DNA of 64,000 bases, taken from NCBI RefSeq assembly GCF_048771995.1, contig NC_133063.1, forward strand, positions 64,064,514 through 64,128,513. The letters are read 5' to 3'. The stretch comes from Taeniopygia guttata. Taxonomy: Eukaryota > Chordata > Aves > Passeriformes > Estrildidae. Within the stretch, counting starts at the first letter, position 1, and the number at the start of each line of letters is the position of its first letter. A program made the position numbers and the translations under genes. The notes beneath the pieces are model-generated. The model did no database searches. It saw only the letters and a list, made by a program, of their open reading frames with translations, and was not told the origin of the DNA. Positions 45,610-57,815 of this stretch are shown one piece after another.

Positions 45610-46972
45610 ATGTCAATTTCCACATTCCTGCTCATCGTTTGGTTCCAGAAAATGGCCATCTACCCATACACGGTGGACGCGTGGATTGTTCCACAGCCCA
45701 AGAAAAATGTGTGGGTCACACTCGCCCAAGCCTTGAAACAAGATCACATGTGTTTGTCTACTGCCTCAGCAGAAAATCCGATGTCCACATGTTTAGTAGG
45801 GGTTCCAAGTAAGGGGGATGAGTTCCCAATCGGTCTGGTCCGCTCGCAAAAGCAGGTGAATGAAAATAAAATACCTGAGGTGGGGGCAGAGTTCTACAAG
45901 CACCGAGGAGCTGTAGAACAAGTTAAAATACCAGTGCAAAACCCCCTCATTTTGTGGCAAAGTGGATCCTACACTTGCCCTCTGCTGAGGGAGAGCCCCA
46001 GGAATTAGAACTCCTGGGCTCCGCAAAAGCTGAATATTGCATTCAATTTGATTTTTCCCCAACCAAAGAAGTAAAACTATATGAGCAAGTCAAACAGTAC
46101 AAGGTGGAATTCAGGGCGGGTCAATGGTGCACAGCTGTCTATAGGCTGAAATTTGCATCCACCACTGATTTCCGTCCCCGCAAGTGGACAAAGGAGTGTT
46201 TCTTATCTGTGGGGACAGAGCATACCCAGGAATCCTCTCTCGTCTTATTGGAGGTCCATGCACTTTCGGGCATCTGACCCTTGCTTCCCCCAACATGACC
46301 CAAATTCCAATCGGGCGAGCAAAAGGTGAGACAAAAATTACTAAGCGAAGTGCAAGTCAAATTGATGAACATTGTGATGCAGAAATTTACCATTGGGCAA
46401 AATCCAAAAGAGTTGCCGTCTCTGTGTTTTTACCATGGGTTGCAGCAGCAAAAGCATTGAGTGAACTAGGCAATCTGGAATGCTGGGTGACGAAGCAGGC
46501 AAATTTAACATCAGCAGCCCTGAGTGACCTCCTAGAAGACGAGGAAATAACCAGAAAGGCTACCCTCCAAAATCGGGCAGCTATTGATTTCCTGCTGTTG
46601 GCACATGGTCATGGATGTAAAGAGTTTGATGGGTTGTGTTGTTTTGATCTGTCATCTAAAGGCCAGAGTGCCCACTCGTCCATTCAGGAAATGAGAAGCC
46701 TCATTGGGAGTGTGAAGCAAGAAAATGAGGATTGGTTTAAGGATCTGTTCAAAGACTGGGACCTTTCTGGGTGGGCAGTGTCTCTTTTAAAAGACATCTT
46801 TTACTTTCTAGCTGCACTGTTTTTAGTTCTGTTAGCATTTGGGATTCTTAAGCGAATAATCTCCAAGGTCATCACCTCGAAGCCTAAGGCTTCCGCACCT
46901 GTTCTCATCGCTGCTGCCGCCACGGAGGGCGATTGGTGGGAAGACGACAAGCAGAAAGACACCGCAGTTTGA
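45610..46972 (+). pseudogene. env: ERV-2 env: two frame breaks; transmembrane part intact
   Basis: Three consecutive frames together cover an envelope. Frame 1 (45610-46008) starts with a hydrophobic signal-like N-terminus and continues WIVPQPKKNVWVTLAQAL and CLVGVP, surface-subunit text. The reading moves to a second frame between about 45954 and 46006 and to a third between about 46169 and 46193. The third frame carries FLICGDRAY, GGPCTFGHL, a weak basic cleavage site (ITKRS), an internal fusion-peptide-like hydrophobic stretch, the heptad-rich region, CX6CC (CKEFDGLCC) and a membrane anchor starting DIFYFLAALF, with a short basic then acidic tail. CX6CC means a disulfide-linked SU-TM type as in alpha- and gammaretroviruses. 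As it stands no complete envelope is encoded. Confidence 0.88.
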
Positions 46973-47020
46973 GAGCCGCAGTTCTACCTTCTCCCAAGGC
47001 ACCGTTCATCTTATTAAGTA

Positions 47021-47033
47021 AAGAAGAGGGAGA
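47021..47033 (+). promoter_or_regulatory. ERV-2 polypurine tract
   Basis: AAAGAAGAGGGAGA-type purine run immediately before the 3' LTR, the plus-strand primer site. Confidence 0.82.
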
Positions 47034-47598
47034 TGTTGCTATCGCGCTGGCGTGGTAGTGTGGAGGAAGGGATTTAGAAAGGCCTTGGGAATTGGAAACT
47101 GAGGAAAAGATACATTTAGGTATGAGGAAAATATGCATTTATGTATGCCCCATTGTTTCGGGAAAGTTTTGCTTCAGCATCTTTATGTAAACCCCCTTCT
47201 CCCCACCCCTGAGCAGTTCCCATTGGACCTGACCCATGGGGAGGTTCTGATGGGCCCATGCTGAACACTGTCTCTATTGTTTAGACCTTATCTCTTAATT
47301 TTGCTGTATAAAACTGTATCTGGGCAGTAGCCCAGGGTCTTTTGTCCCTGCAACCGTTCAGGCAATACAATCTTTCTGGACTGCACACAATTGACCTCTC
47401 TTCGTCTCTTTATCTCGACTCCTTGCGGCGACCGAGGCGCACCACCGCTCGGACCGTGCCAAACCAGCCGCTGCCTGGTGAGCCCAGTGCAGCGGGACCG
47501 CGGCAAACCCCGGTCCCCTGAGGGGACAGCTAGCCGGAGGAGTCCTGGGGGGCCGGGGAGGGACGGGGGACAGCCGCAAGTGACCCCTGAAAGCCGCA
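47034..47598 (+). repeat. ERV-2 3' LTR
   Basis: 565 bp, collinear with 39163-39727 without length change. Differences cluster in the region after GAGGCGCACC (eight in about 40 bases), the rest are scattered; about 22 in total by hand. Confidence 0.95.
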
Positions 47599-47604
47599 GT
47601 CTGA
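47599..47604. repeat. ERV-2 target site duplication, right copy (GTCTGA)
   Basis: Exact match to 39157-39162, followed by continuation of the interrupted CR1. Confidence 0.93.
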
Positions 47605-48005
47605 TACTCTTACAAACCTCCTCGGAGATGGGTGTCACATTTGCCAACTTCTGGTCACCTGGGACCTCTCTGGTTAACTAGAATTCCTGGTAAATGATAA
47701 AAACTAGCTCAGTTAGCTCTTTCACTAACTGCCTCAGGTGGATCCCATCTGGGCCCAGGGATTTGTGCAGGTCTTAGTGGCTTAACAGGTTACTGACAGT
47801 TCCCTCCTGGATTATGAGGATTTATTCTGCTCCCTGTCTCTATCTTCCAGATTCAGGGATTTGGGTACCTTGAAGACAACTGGTCTTGTGATTAAAGATT
47901 GAGGAAAAGAAGGCCTTAAGTACCTCATGTTTCTCCTTGTCCTTTCTCACTGTTTCCCCCATGAACAACTACGAATGGAGATTTTCCTTTTGTTGCTGAT
48001 GCATT
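47605..48005 (-). mobile_element. CR1 LINE, minus orientation, second part (split by ERV-2)
   Basis: Continues the CR1 broken at 39162: CACCTGGGACCTCTCTGGTT, GGTGGATCCCATCTGGGCCC and GGAAAAGAAGGCCTTAAGTA are reverse-complement CR1 text lying 5' of the piece at 38430-39162. The upstream end of the element is diverged or missing. Confidence 0.75.
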
Positions 48006-48007
48006 TC

Positions 48008-48160
48008 TCAGTTGCCCAGAGAACCTGTGGATGCCCCACCTCTGGAAGTGTTCAAGGCCAGATGGGGGACGGATCTATTAAATGACATTTCATTCCAGGA
48101 TTGTTGGAAAGAGATGATCTTTAAGGTCCCTTTCAAATCTTTCTATGGTTTTATGGCTGA
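48008..48160 (+). mobile_element. CR1 LINE 3'-end fragment
   Basis: CR1 3' text in plus orientation: GTGGATGCCCCACCTCTGGA, GTGTTCAAGGCCAGATGGGG, then ATGATCTTTAAGGTCCCTTT and TCTATGGTTTTATGGC. It abuts the opposite-facing CR1. Confidence 0.82.
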
Positions 48161-50349
48161 TTGACTGACAGCTTCTTGTTGTGACTGTGTAGCTGCCCAC
48201 CTGGAAAACCAGTAGCAGGTAATAATCAGTGGGCTGTACCAGGATGGGAAGATTTTTGGTGATGTGGCTCCAGGGAGGCAGCACACTTCCCTATGGGCTG
48301 GGTCCAGTCAGCACAACAGGCCCACTGTTTCTCTCAGAAGGAGACCTCTCCTCACCAGTGACTACCTTTTTTTTTTTTTTTTTCCCCTTAATTAAAATGA
48401 TCATGATGGAGGTTGCCCTGCCCTAGGAAACCCCTCCAACCTGGATGGACATTTATACACACATTCTCTTTTCCCTGGTCCTTGAATTCTAGAGCCCCAC
48501 ACCTACTGTATAGGGGCGACTGGGGAGGAGAGAATTTGCCTGCCATCCCAAGCAGAACCTCATTTCAATTCCCCTCCATCTCTGATGTCCACTCCTGCCT
48601 GGTGGTGAGAGAACAGAGGATCCATTACTTCTTGTGATGTGGATGGCAGATGTGTTTGTCCAAGGGATCGAAGAGTATAGTTCTACCAGACTCTGAGACT
48701 CTTTCTCAGAGTCTCCAACACTTCCCAGCCTTTCTTCTTCTTCTTCCAGTCTGCCACCAGGCCGAACAGATTGTTCACATGATCACATCTCACACAACTG
48801 TTTTCTCTGCTGCCCTCTAAGAGCAGTATCAGGCTCTGGCACTTCCCCAGTTCCATGCAGACCTGGACAGCTCTGTGTTTCTGTGGGAGCTCCATCTAGG
48901 CCACCTTGTCCTTTTGGCCGAGTGGATGTGTCTTTTGGCTGAGTGGAAACCAAACTTCTTCAGTGAGCGTGATGACCACCAGCTGAGCTAAGTGTTTGAG
49001 CTGGCAGTCCCTAGCACCCACCCTGTGCACCCTTCCTTGTGAGCTGCTGCACCATGCTCTGGTTGCTTGCACTCCCTGGGGGTGGCTTTTGTGCATGTGG
49101 GGGCCACTGTCACTCTTACTGCCACCCACTCTGAGTTGGAGCTGCTTGTGACTGCTTCCTCCACTGCTCAGAGCAGAGGGGGCTGGTGTGCCTTTCTCTG
49201 CTCTGGTTTTGAGGTCTTGCCAGCTTGAGAAAGCTTCTCTTGCTCCTTTGGCCAAATTCTTGCCTCCAGAGCACATCTGGAGTTTGCCTTGGAGTTTGCC
49301 AAGATATTAATATTGGTGGGAGCAAGGACCTTGTAAGCAGGTATGAACATTTAAAAGCAAAAAGCAGGCATGTACAGGTTAATCCATGAAAGGTAGGTGG
49401 GACTGAACAATTTATTGGTTGATTTACAACACCAACAAACCAACTATACAGTCTTTAATAGTCACAAGCAGGCACAATTCAGTGGGGATTATGTACTTTA
49501 TACTCTGGTACCATACCAAAACTGTCCTGGATTCGTGGCACAAGCACTTTCCCCACCTGGGGAAAGAGAAGCTAATAGAAGGGGTTACAGAGGGCTAGTT
49601 TCACACTGCAAGTCAAGAATGTCCTTAAAATTTTTTTTTCCATAAAAAAAAGTCTGCTTGTCACAGCTGGATTCTGCAAATTTCAGTAAGATATAAAAAA
49701 ATAATAATTGCGCTCTCATAGAATTACAGCAAGAGATATGTTGCTGTGAAATTGGTGTAAGTCAAGTACACATCACGTGTAGTTACCATTTTCGGCTGCG
49801 TTTAGGAGCTGTTGCTTGGTGAGGACTAGCTGTTCCATGTGCCACCACTTTCTGTAGTCTTTCTGCTACCTGATTTAAAACTTGCCATTCTGTAATTCCA
49901 GTTTTCTTTTGCCCTAAGTATAGGATACAAGAGCTGACAGGGGTGATTTAACAGCTTACCCTGCTGCATCTCTGCTGGGCTAAGGAGGTGGAACTGCACT
50001 CCAGCATCACTGTCTTTTTCAGTGGTTCCTTTGGTGGCAGCCCCAGGGAAGCTGGCCCTGCTGGCAGCATTTGTCTTTCTTCTTGGTGTTAGCTTCATTT
50101 CTGCAGTTTGCCCACAAACCAGGCTAGAAATCCCAGCTGAAGCAGGCAGTGAATCATGGATGGCTGTTCTACAGTTTTCAGCTGGAGTGGGGTATCCAAG
50201 GAACCAGCCACAGTGTGGGAACTGTTGCTCTGGATTAATTTCAGTGACATAAGTCTGAAAAAATGTTTGCTTTCCCAATGCACACATATATGATCCACTG
50301 GTATCCAATTAGCATATCTAATTAACTGTACATGAAAAGAAGAGTTCCC
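48161..50349. other. Non-coding, no gene recognised
   Basis: Unique sequence with a T tract at 48366-48383. Open frames at 48896-49276 and 49826-50308 on the minus strand show no domain or splice support. Confidence 0.5.
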
Positions 50350-50475
50350 AGAATCACAGAATCGCTTAGGCTGGAAAAGACCTCTGATATTATCAAGTCC
50401 AGCCTTTGACTAATCACCACCTTGTCAATTCAACCATGGCACTGGGTGCCACATCCAGTCATTAATGTGCTGTCA
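50350..50475 (-). mobile_element. CR1 LINE 3'-end fragment, minus orientation
   Basis: Reverse complement of a CR1 terminus: AATCACAGAATCGCTTAGGC, TGGAAAAGACCTCTGA, then ATCAAGTCCAGCC. Short and non-coding. Confidence 0.8.
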
Positions 50476-52924
50476 CATGTCTGTTACAAGTTGACAAAAA
50501 TAAGACCTGGTCCAAACAACAAGCACATCTCTCTTTCCTATTCACTCCTTTCTTTATGCAATAAAAGTCAGCATTCACATCTTCCTTGGGTAAAATCTGC
50601 AATACTCAGTCATATATCTAAGCTTTTGCTTCCATATGGAATATTTAAATGTTTACACATGGGTGGTGCCAGTTATGAATTTATTTTTCTTTTTTGTTTT
50701 TTTGCTTCCTCTTGATTGTTGCAGCCTCTAACCCATTACTTCATAATCTTTAATGTTCTTTTAATGTCCTCCATAGCCACTGCACTACTGATAACAGAGC
50801 TGCCTTGCAGTTACTACATGAACAGAGCATGTGTACCACCTTAAAAGAGAGAAGCTAAACTGTAAAAGGCAGATAACTATTTTAAGCTTTGAAAGCTAAA
50901 GTAAGCCTGCTTAATTCAAGATCAAAATTATTCTAGTTAAGGGAGGAGTTTCACTAATGTGAAGATCTTAAATTATTTCTAATCTTGTTTGAAAAACAAC
51001 AGTGTAAAAATTATGCCAAAGACAGAGCTCTGCATAAATTTTTGTGATTTCTTGTAACTCATTTTGCTGCTAGCAGAGCTCCTGCTTTTTTAAAGATGAG
51101 AAATAAAAGTAGTTGGAAATACAGCATTTGGTAACGGAGCATCAAATGGTTCCTTAGAGTGGGCCATAAGCATGAAGTACTTAGTAGAGCAGCTGGGGGA
51201 GACAAACTTTTTAGTGGTTTGAGGTTTTTCCCTGGTAGTTTCAATGTGACTTAACCACCTTTGTCCTTTTAACTGAACTGTTAACTTTGGGCATAATTTA
51301 AAGTGCAAAGTAAACTTCTCCAGCTTTGAATGTCTTCTGAATCAGCAGCAGGAATATTGTTCAGATTGGCAGTAACTGCTATGCTCCTTCTGAAGGGTTT
51401 TCCAGGGCCCAATAACTGTGGAAAAACAATTGGAAGTCAAGCTGGTGACATTTTTACATCATGCAGGTGTCCTAGAAATCTCACACTTTGAGGAATTGTT
51501 TGATTTATTACTCATAACTTGCCCAAATGAGCCACATGTGATCAGCATGCCCAGTCTATTTAGGTTCTTCTGAAGTTACTGAATGTGTGCAAAAATAACT
51601 GCAGTGCTAGGCAGCAAGACTGAGTATTCTGCATTGAAATCACAGAACACAGCACCAATTTACACTAGAGAAGCATATTATAGATGTATATGGCCCTGAG
51701 TTAAAAATGTAAATTTTTCACTTGGGGCTTAGTGAAACTATTTATTTATTTATTTACTTTTATATTTTTAACACCCAAGAAATGCCCCAGTTTAATTTCC
51801 AAAATCTGCTTCTATAATCTAGATAGTAATGGTCTTTCTGTACATGGGCAGGCTATAAGTATGCATTTCTGTGTAGCTCTGCTGTGGTCAAAGCACAGAA
51901 AGCTCTTTACTTATCTCAACACACATTCTTTACTTTGAAAGGAAACCCTCACTTGATATAGGAAATAGTGACACAGATTATTTCCTAAGCACTAGCAGTC
52001 ATTTATTAGTTATTTACATTGCTAGTTGCACATCTTGTTCAAAATATTTTTATTAGTATTTATTTCAGAATAAAATCCTTCATGGGAAATGAGAATGATA
52101 CTGGTAGTCACTGCAGGACCAGTAGATGCTGTTGGAATAGATGCAAAGCACCCTTCTCTTGTTATAAAGTATTCAGAGATAATTTCTTCTAGCTTTCCTT
52201 TTTTCTTTTTTCTTTTTTCTTTTTTCTTTTTTTTTTTTTGGGGGGGGGGGGTCGTTGTTGTTTCTTTTTCAAAGGCTGATGTAAGTATCACTTTTCATTT
52301 TTACTTTTTTTTTTTTTTTGTGGGAAGATAAGATAGTGGGATAAGATAAAGATAGTGGGAACCACACATACATATCTAAAATATGGCACAGAATTAGGTA
52401 AAATAATCTCTGTTGGTTTTACTTCAAAATGTAGTTCTCCACGGTGAAAATGGAAATAAGGATTATGGGTCTACATATGCACTGTGCCTTCTGAGCATGG
52501 CTCATGAAAGGACATGAGGCAGACTTTTACAGTCTCAGAAGTCTGGGCCATGTGAAGTCATGCTCAGACACAGATCTCCTTTTGCCAGTCCCAGTATTCA
52601 AATCTACTCTGGTTTGTTGGCAGCTCAGCAGAAGCCAGTTCTGTCCTGAGCCTGCTATGGCCAGCCCAGCTCTCCATCCCTCACACTTGGTATGGTAGCA
52701 GCCTGGCAGGAGGAAGTTCAGCCAACCACTGCCCTGACAATGCTGTGACTCCTCTGCTTGCACCACTGCTTCCTCAGGGTTCAGAAGACTATGTGTTAGA
52801 AATAAAACAAGTCCTGAAAAGGACAGTATTGTTTCTGCAGAGGGGATTCCAGAGTGGAAATTCACTTGAAAATTTGCTGCTAACATCAAGCTATGAAGTC
52901 TGTTCCACTCCTGGGAAGGAGGGG
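50476..52924. other. Non-coding, no gene recognised
   Basis: AT-rich unique sequence. It includes an (ATTT)n run near 51738-51756 and a (TTTTTC)n tract that passes into a ten-G run at about 52197-52252. Confidence 0.5.
52197..52252. repeat. (TTTTTC)n with T and G runs
   Basis: Pyrimidine hexamer repeats run into a T run of about 13 and then a G run of about 11. Simple repeat. Confidence 0.88.
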
Positions 52925-53735
52925 ATGCCATTCAGGGGAACCTGGACAGGTTTGACAGCTAGGCCTGTGTGAAACTCATGAAGTTCAACAAAGAAAAGTG
53001 CAAGGTCCTACACCTGGGTCAGGGCAATCCCAAATGCAAGTAGGGGCTGGGTGGAGAATGGATAGAGAACAGCCCCGACAAGAAGAACTTGGGGGTACTT
53101 ATGGACAAGAAGCTCAGCATGAGCTGACAATGTGCACTTGCAGCTGAAAAAACAGTACGTCCTGAGCAGCATCAAAAGCAGCATGGCTAGCAGTACACCA
53201 GGGAGGTGATTCTGCTCTGCCACTCTCATGAGGCTACGAGCACTCTACCTGGAGTGTTGTGCCCATCTCTGGGGCCCATTCTAATGGTGAGCTGGAGCAA
53301 GTTCTGAGGAGGGACGCAGAGGTGATCAGAGGAATGGAGCACCTCTGCTGTGAGCACAGGATGAGAGAGTTGGGATTGTTTAGCCTAGAGAAGAGAAGGC
53401 TCCAGGGAGACCTTATGGCACCTTCCAGTACCTGAAGGGAGCCTACCAGAGAGCTGGTAGAGGGACTTTCAAAGAGGGGATGCAGTGACAGGACAAGGGG
53501 GAGTGGCTTTAAACAGAAGAAAGGCAGGTTTAGATTAGATACTAGGAAGAAATTCTTTATGTGTGAGCAAAGCACTGGAATAGGTTCCCTACAGAAGTAG
53601 TGGATGTCCTGTCCCTGCAAGTGCTCTAGACCAGGCAGGATGGAACTTTGAACAATGTGTCTAGTGAAAGGTGTCCCTGCCCATGGCAGGGCAGGTGGAA
53701 CTAGAAGATCTTCAACGTCCAGGGTAGAAATCTGT
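52925..53735 (+). mobile_element. CR1 LINE fragment (RT end and 3'-UTR)
   Basis: Plus-orientation CR1 starting in the end of the reverse-transcriptase region (AGTGCAAGGTCCTACACCTG, CKVLHLG-type coding), through ACTTGGGGGTACTTATGGAC, CTGGAGTGTTGTGCCCATCT and GGCTCCAGGGAGACCTTATG, to GTGTCCCTGCCCATGGCAGG and GAACTAGAAGATCTTCAACG. The terminal short repeats are not seen. Confidence 0.88.
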
Positions 53736-56700
53736 TCCATTTCCTTCCAAACTGTGTCCTGCAGGAACTGTCCTGAGGCGTAATCTCTGGTCAGCATATA
53801 CTGATTTTCGTTGTGCCATAAGACTGGACAAACTTGACATGAAAAATGTAAATACTTTTTACTAGCTCAGTATCTCTCCCACAGCACAAGGCTGGAAGTG
53901 GGAGAATTGCTCTTTCTTCCTTGGTGGTACTGTGACTGTCTGAGCATATTGGGTTTCTCTATAGCTAGTAAATCCACCAGGAAAATAATAGTAATGCAAT
54001 TGTGATTACACCACAGCATGTGATTTTCCAAAACAAATTAAAACTTCAACATACTACAGGTCCAACTTGTCAGTCTGAAGTGATAATGGTTTGAAAGATC
54101 CTAATTTCACATTACTCTTAAATCCATCTTTACATACGTTTTAAAAAAACCCTGCAATGCTAATAGAAATAATATGTATATGTTACATATACACAGGCAA
54201 TATCACAGGACTGTAGATTTAGCAACAACTTATTGAGTATTTGTCATACAATAGATTTAGTGACCATATGCACACAGTTTTCAACAACAGTGTTCTGGAG
54301 GGGATTAATGCACGTTTGTAAAACAAGGCATTACTTGACCATTTTCAGTACCAATCATACTGAAAGAATAGCTAGGTCAAGAGCAGAGGTGTTCCACAAG
54401 CGCAGAAGCGCATGTGCTGCGGTTTGCAGATGCATCGCCAACGTCTGCCTGACATCACATGGAAGAATGAAATTCTCTCTGGAGCAGACTGACCTAAGCG
54501 AGGTTTGTGGATCAATACCACTGATACTGGCAATATTTCTGTTCAGACCTACTTTGACAGTAGAAATAAATGATTGTGTCTTTACAGTCAAGCTTGTATT
54601 CTCATCCCAGTGCACAGGCATTTACGAGCCTAATCTAAAATCTGCTGAAGTGAGAGGAAATTGTTCCTTTTCATGAAATGTGTTTCAGGTCAGTCCAATT
54701 ACTTATTAACAATGCTTACATTGTTAGGCATCAGCTTTTGTACTTCAGAATGAAAACAAATCCCAAATTACTGGTGAGCTCTTTTAAGGATGTTTGTGTA
54801 AATTGTCTTTTTACACATATTTGTGTAAAATGTCGTTCTAAGCATGGAATGATGATTAGACTGTGTACAGACCTGACACAACCTTGTCAATATTTTCATT
54901 AAGTCTTAGTGATTATCAGCAAAATAAAGTAACAGTATTTGCTGGGTTTGAGGTATTTCTAAATGCTAAAATCACCAAGCACAACAAAAATACAGTGATG
55001 GGGAATTTTCTGCCTTTTTCTTCTAGTATACAAGTTACAATGGTCAGAAAAAAGAGAGCAACAAAAATCAAAGTCTCACTGCACTGTACATTGAAGTGTT
55101 TAAGGACAGTCACCTTCTGCAAAGTAAGTTTCTGAATTACATGTCCCTCAGGCAAGTTAAATATCACAGCAGATGTACCTCTAAGCTTTCCAAGGGCAGC
55201 AGAGTTTGCACGCTATACTTTAAGTCGTAGCAGTTTAGCTGTGGCTTTCAAGGTCTGTTTTCTTCACTAATATGAGTGTTTTCTTTATACAAACCTTAAC
55301 TTGTAGATAGTTTCTGTTTAGTGCCCACTTTGTTCCATTTTTCTGAACAGGACTTCTTCATCTGGCATAGCTTAAAACAGACCAGATTTAGACATTCAAA
55401 TGAGTACTGTTTAAGCTCTTTGAGTGACACTTTCTTTTTAAAATAACTTACCCAGCTTCCACATAAACAGTAAATACATTTTTTGGACACCACTCAATAC
55501 AAAAGGTGGACCTTAAATGAAATTCAGCAAGAACACAGGCTATTTTTTGAAATTAACCAAATATTTCTAAGAATCAGGTGCCTCCAATAAAAACATTTTG
55601 TGAAGCTCAGGTAGTACCACTCAGGTAGTACCTGAGTGATAATGTCTGGCAATAGACAAAGCTTTAATTTTTCATTTTAAAATCACTAATTACTGCTAAT
55701 ACATAGTTGCCTTTGACAAGGCAATCGCTTCTTGTCTTAATTGAAAAAAAAGTCCAGATAATTTCCTGTCATTTTGTTCTCCTTTTCACTGTCTCTCCCC
55801 TTGTCAACATATCATATTGGTGTCCATGAAGCAATCCTACTCTTGAAATGGCAGTGATCAGGGACAGGAGGGCATAGGTAAGATCAGTACTGGGATCCCC
55901 AGTACTGGGATATTTCAGGCTTACTTCTAAGAACCACATTAAGATCTGGAGGCAGTCAAACCTTTGGTGAGCTTACTGGCTGCAGCAGCCTGAAGAACAC
56001 ACCCTGCTGACACTATTGACCCGTGTCTTAGTTTATCACCATCTGCTTTGTGTGAGTTTCCAGCCTACCTTCTGTCACCTCCTCTGCTTTAGCCTTCAGA
56101 GTAACGCTACCCCCAACAGCCTGTCTTTCTTTCCCAATTAATCCTGGACCTTTTCTCACCATCCTCCACACCTCTACAAAACCCTCACTTGAGCCAACAT
56201 GGCACAGTCCTACTATTTTATTCCTCTCCCTGACAGGGACTCAGAACAGCACCATTTTATTGAAATGCCAGAAGGAGCTCCAGCTTAAAATGAGTGGTCA
56301 CAGGATCCTCTTTGTGTTGCCTCAACCAAGCTCAGGCTTGCCTGAGCTTGCTATGAATGTCTGGATTGTGACTCTACTGGGACAACAAGCATATAGAAGG
56401 CTGGAGCAGAAAACACATGCCTTGGTGGTGTTAAATCATAAATAACCAACAGCAGGCACCTTCTCTGAGCATAAAAAGCAGAAGCTTCATGGTAATTCAT
56501 TTAGCTCCTCTTTTCAGCTGCAAACTCTATTACATCTTGAAACCTGTCTTAATTTGGAGAGTATTGCTCTTCAGCTGAGCTCAAAAAATGAGTCTGGCAA
56601 CAGAGTCCCCTGAGGCAGAAGTCTCCAGAGCAGGCATAGCATGAAAACATTGCCTCCCTGCTTTAAGATTAATTTCGCCCAGCACTCACTGGAGTTCAGC

Positions 56701-57488
56701 ACCACTGGTTTATGTGCCTTCAGCCTGAGACAGGCAGGAAGACAGCCATAGCACCAATGTGTGAAGTGCTTGGAAAATGGTTTGAAAAAGCCAAGGAGAA
56801 AAATCAGCATTCTACTCCTGTTCTGATATAAACCAGCTTTAGCCTGCCTGTTTTGGTAGCCTTGAAACACTGCACCTCACAGTCATGCTGCTGGTCCTAG
56901 TGTGGATAACAATAAAGAGTAGGGCAAATGCAGGAAAATGTACACAAACCTGAAATTAGGAGCATCAAATTTCTAAGAGCAAAGGTAAAAAGCAGAGACA
57001 GAAAAGCGGTGATCCACAAGATCCTGCATGGCAATCTTCCTTTCACCATCAAAACCACTACTGAGAATGACACACTGAGGATGCAAAACACAAGGGAAGA
57101 ATTTTACCACTACTATTAAGTTTCCTTACACCTGTGGTTTGTGACTAGCTACTCACAAGCCCAGTGTTTACTGACACAGTCAGGTAGCTGTTAGTCTGCT
57201 GCGGGCAGGGTAGGTAGGTGTAGCATACTCAGACTCTGCATAGCTGATACAAAGACCTAGCTTGGGACTCCCTTATTTTACAAACATGAGGATCTCTATA
57301 TGATCAGCTTTGCTTTGATTTGTGCATTAAAGATTTGGCAAACAATGGCAGAGGATATATCAATCTGCAGCATGTTTCAGTTGTTGAAATTTTTATACAT
57401 TTTCCAAGCACATCATCTTGAAGTCAGGCTGTGGTGGTCCTGGCAAATAATGAAACAAAGACTTTCATGTATTGCAGTGAGAAATGCA
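53736..57488. other. Non-coding intergenic stretch downstream of FSD2
   Basis: Unique AT-rich sequence between a CR1 copy and the FSD2 3' end. It includes the perfect inverted repeat CACTCAGGTA-G-TACCTGAGTG at 55618-55638. The 147-codon open frame at 54233-54676 has no recognisable domain. Confidence 0.5.
55618..55638. repeat. Perfect 10-bp inverted repeat with one-base centre
   Basis: CACTCAGGTA and TACCTGAGTG flank a single G. An additional partial copy (CTCAGGTAGTACC) lies directly upstream, so it probably arose by local duplication. Confidence 0.65.
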
Positions 57489-57815
57489 TTTATTTCATAC
57501 AAGGGTTCATAATTCACTTTAAAAAGACAGCTAGCACTATCATATCTAACAAAACTTCTTTATCCCCTTAGAAGTACTGCTCTGTGTATTACTAGGTGTG
57601 TGCTCCATCTGAAGGAGTTGATTTTCATCCAGGCTCAGGGTGATTATCTATCTGAGCAGTAACTACAATTGCTGATGATGTGAAGTAGAGCTGTGCATGT
57701 AGCATCCATCAGTGAAGACTACCTGCCCCTTCCTGGCATATCACTTCCCCTCTATCTATCAGGGGATACCCTGATGCTGTATTTGCCAGTTTTCTGGAAA
57801 CTGTGAAGCAGGAGA
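57489..57815 (-). other. FSD2 3' untranslated region (predicted)
   Basis: Follows the FSD2 stop codon on the minus strand and runs to AATAAA at 57494-57489. The real cleavage site would lie 10-30 bases beyond. Confidence 0.55.

Larger units (their letters stand above)
39163..47598 (+). mobile_element. ERV-2: near full-length class II endogenous retrovirus
   Basis: An 8.4-kb provirus in the order LTR, primer site, leader, gag, pro, pol, env, polypurine tract, LTR, flanked by GTCTGA. Gag-pro-pol organisation is betaretrovirus-like: separate pro frame, two -1 slip sites, a dUTPase-like region before protease, YMDD reverse transcriptase. The transmembrane protein has the CX6CC and internal fusion-peptide layout of alpharetroviruses. 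Hand comparison of the LTRs gives about 22 differences in 565 (3.9%), so it is clearly older than ERV-1. Four single-position lesions were seen: one stop and one frame break in pol, two frame breaks in env. It cannot replicate alone. Confidence 0.95.

Noticed and set aside
54233-54676. 147-codon plus-strand open frame downstream of FSD2
   Set aside because: No domain and no promoter or splice context. A competing open frame lies on the other strand.
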